Assembly (NCBI GenBank): GCA_021299075.1
Contig: JAJTFU010000127.1
Location: 1-5,896 of the forward strand
DNA: 5,896 nucleotides
Source of the DNA: Novosphingobium sp.
GTDB lineage: Bacteria > Pseudomonadota > Alphaproteobacteria > Sphingomonadales > Sphingomonadaceae
Direction of reading: 5' to 3'
Under the pieces are notes generated by a model that saw nothing but the letters and a program-made list of their open reading frames with translations, had not been told where the DNA came from and did not search any database. A program made the position numbers and the translations under genes. Below are positions 5,178-5,896 of the stretch, piece by piece; position 1 is the stretch's first letter; each line of letters begins with the position of its first letter.

Positions 5178-5896
5178 AACCTTTGACGCCCTGCTGCGCC
5201 ACTGGGCCGCGCTGCGTCCCGATCGGCGCGCCCTGGATGGTCCCGATGGCGCCTATGGTTACGCGCAACTGCTTGAGGCAACCGATCGCCTGCTCGCGGG
5301 AATGCAGGCGTTGGGGCTTGGTATGGGCGACCGGGTCGCATGGCTGGGAAAGAACTCCGCTCTCTACTTCATGTTGCTCTATGCGGCCGGCCGGGCCGGG
5401 ATCGTGATGGTGCCGATCGGTTGGAGGCTGGCAGACGTCGAATTGCAGTGGATTGCTGGCAATGCTCAGGTCAAGGCGGTGTTTCTGGGCGACGGCTTCA
5501 CGCGCAGCCGCGCATTGTTCGCAGACCTGGCGACCAAGCCAAGATGCATCGATGCCGACGAAGCGCGTGGTTGGTTGGCACAGGCAAACAAACCGAAAAT
5601 TGCCCCCAGCCAATCGGACGATGCAGTACTGCAGCTCTACACCTCTGGCACAACCGGACATCCCAAGGGCGCGGTACTTTCCAACAAGAACCTTTTCCAG
5701 CTGCGCAATCATCCCGATGCGGCGCAGTCGGCCTATTTCGATATTCGTCAGGATGAGGAGATCCTGATTGCGATGCCTTGCGCGCATATCGGCGGAACAG
5801 GGCTGGGCACGATGGCTCTGGGGGCCGGCGTGGGCGCGGTGATTCTTTCCGAGTTCGAGCCTGGAGCAGTGTTTGAGGCGATCGAGAATAAGGGTA
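5167..5896 (+). CDS. AMP-forming acyl-CoA synthetase (ANL superfamily), 3' end outside window
   Basis: The first 243 codons of a ligase that joins a carboxylic acid to CoA through an acyl-adenylate. The reading frame is open from ATG 5167 to the edge. It begins with the usual FDALLRHWAALRPDRRAL and YGYAQLLEATDRLLAGMQALG, then GDRVAWLGKNS, and reaches the phosphate-binding loop YTSGTTGHPKG (158-168), followed by AMPCAHIGGTG, the A4-like region. Normal length is about 500-550 residues, so the acyl-pocket floor, the hinge and the catalytic lysine are not visible. N-terminal features resemble medium/long-chain fatty-acyl-CoA or 4-coumarate-CoA-like ligases; acid specificity cannot be judged. The start overlaps the previous gene by 11 nt, so it belongs to the operon. 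It most likely activates the pathway acid or a cleavage product for CoA-dependent breakdown. Confidence 0.92.
   Translation, partial: MGPETFDALLRHWAALRPDRRALDGPDGAYGYAQLLEATDRLLAGMQALGLGMGDRVAWLGKNSALYFMLLYAAGRAGIVMVPIGWRLADVELQWIAGNAQVKAVFLGDGFTRSRALFADLATKPRCIDADEARGWLAQANKPKIAPSQSDDAVLQLYTSGTTGHPKGAVLSNKNLFQLRNHPDAAQSAYFDIRQDEEILIAMPCAHIGGTGLGTMALGAGVGAVILSEFEPGAVFEAIENKG

Noticed and set aside
5131..5787. Minus-strand open frame of 218 codons opposite the acyl-CoA ligase
   Set aside because: It is antisense to the conserved AMP-binding region and shows no domain of its own.

Overview
The window looks like part of a high-GC proteobacterial chromosome or large plasmid. It is most likely alphaproteobacterial and resembles sphingomonad catabolic DNA, but that is inferred from gene content, GC-rich codon use and protein style, not from a marker gene. 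It carries one compact catabolic locus made of a divergent pair of transcription units around a 145-bp control region.

Layout: positions 1-806 hold, on the minus strand, most of a beta-keto acid cleavage enzyme (BKACE, DUF849 family) whose 3' end lies beyond the left edge. Positions 807-951 are the shared control region. From 952 to the right edge, five genes run on the plus strand: a small alpha/beta hydrolase (952-1689), a TetR-family repressor (1721-2398), a salicylate-hydroxylase-like flavoprotein monooxygenase (2401-3636), an MhpA-like flavoprotein aromatic hydroxylase (3633-5177), and the N-terminal half of an AMP-forming acyl-CoA ligase (5167 to the edge). Gaps of 31 and 2 nt, then overlaps of 4 and 11 nt, point to one operon, with an extra internal promoter in front of the repressor gene.

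The regulatory layout is the best-supported new observation. A near-perfect 20-bp palindrome (1694-1713) sits between the -35 and -10 elements of the repressor's own promoter. Its core, TCAA(T/G)TGA, recurs twice in the divergent control region (centres near 877.5 and 909.5, 32 bp apart). This predicts that the TetR protein represses itself, the hydrolase-led operon and probably the BKACE gene, released by a pathway intermediate. The repressor gene has no visible ribosome binding site and its predicted transcription start falls on or next to its ATG, so its message may be leaderless.

Functionally, two different class A flavin hydroxylases would add hydroxyls to an aromatic or heteroaromatic ring. 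The hydrolase would split an ester or a C-C bond, the ligase would make a CoA thioester, and BKACE would exchange a beta-keto acid with acetyl-CoA to give acetoacetate and a new acyl-CoA. I cannot assign the set to a known pathway. No ring-cleavage dioxygenase or transporter is visible here. I see no RNA genes, mobile elements, CRISPR arrays or intrinsic terminators.
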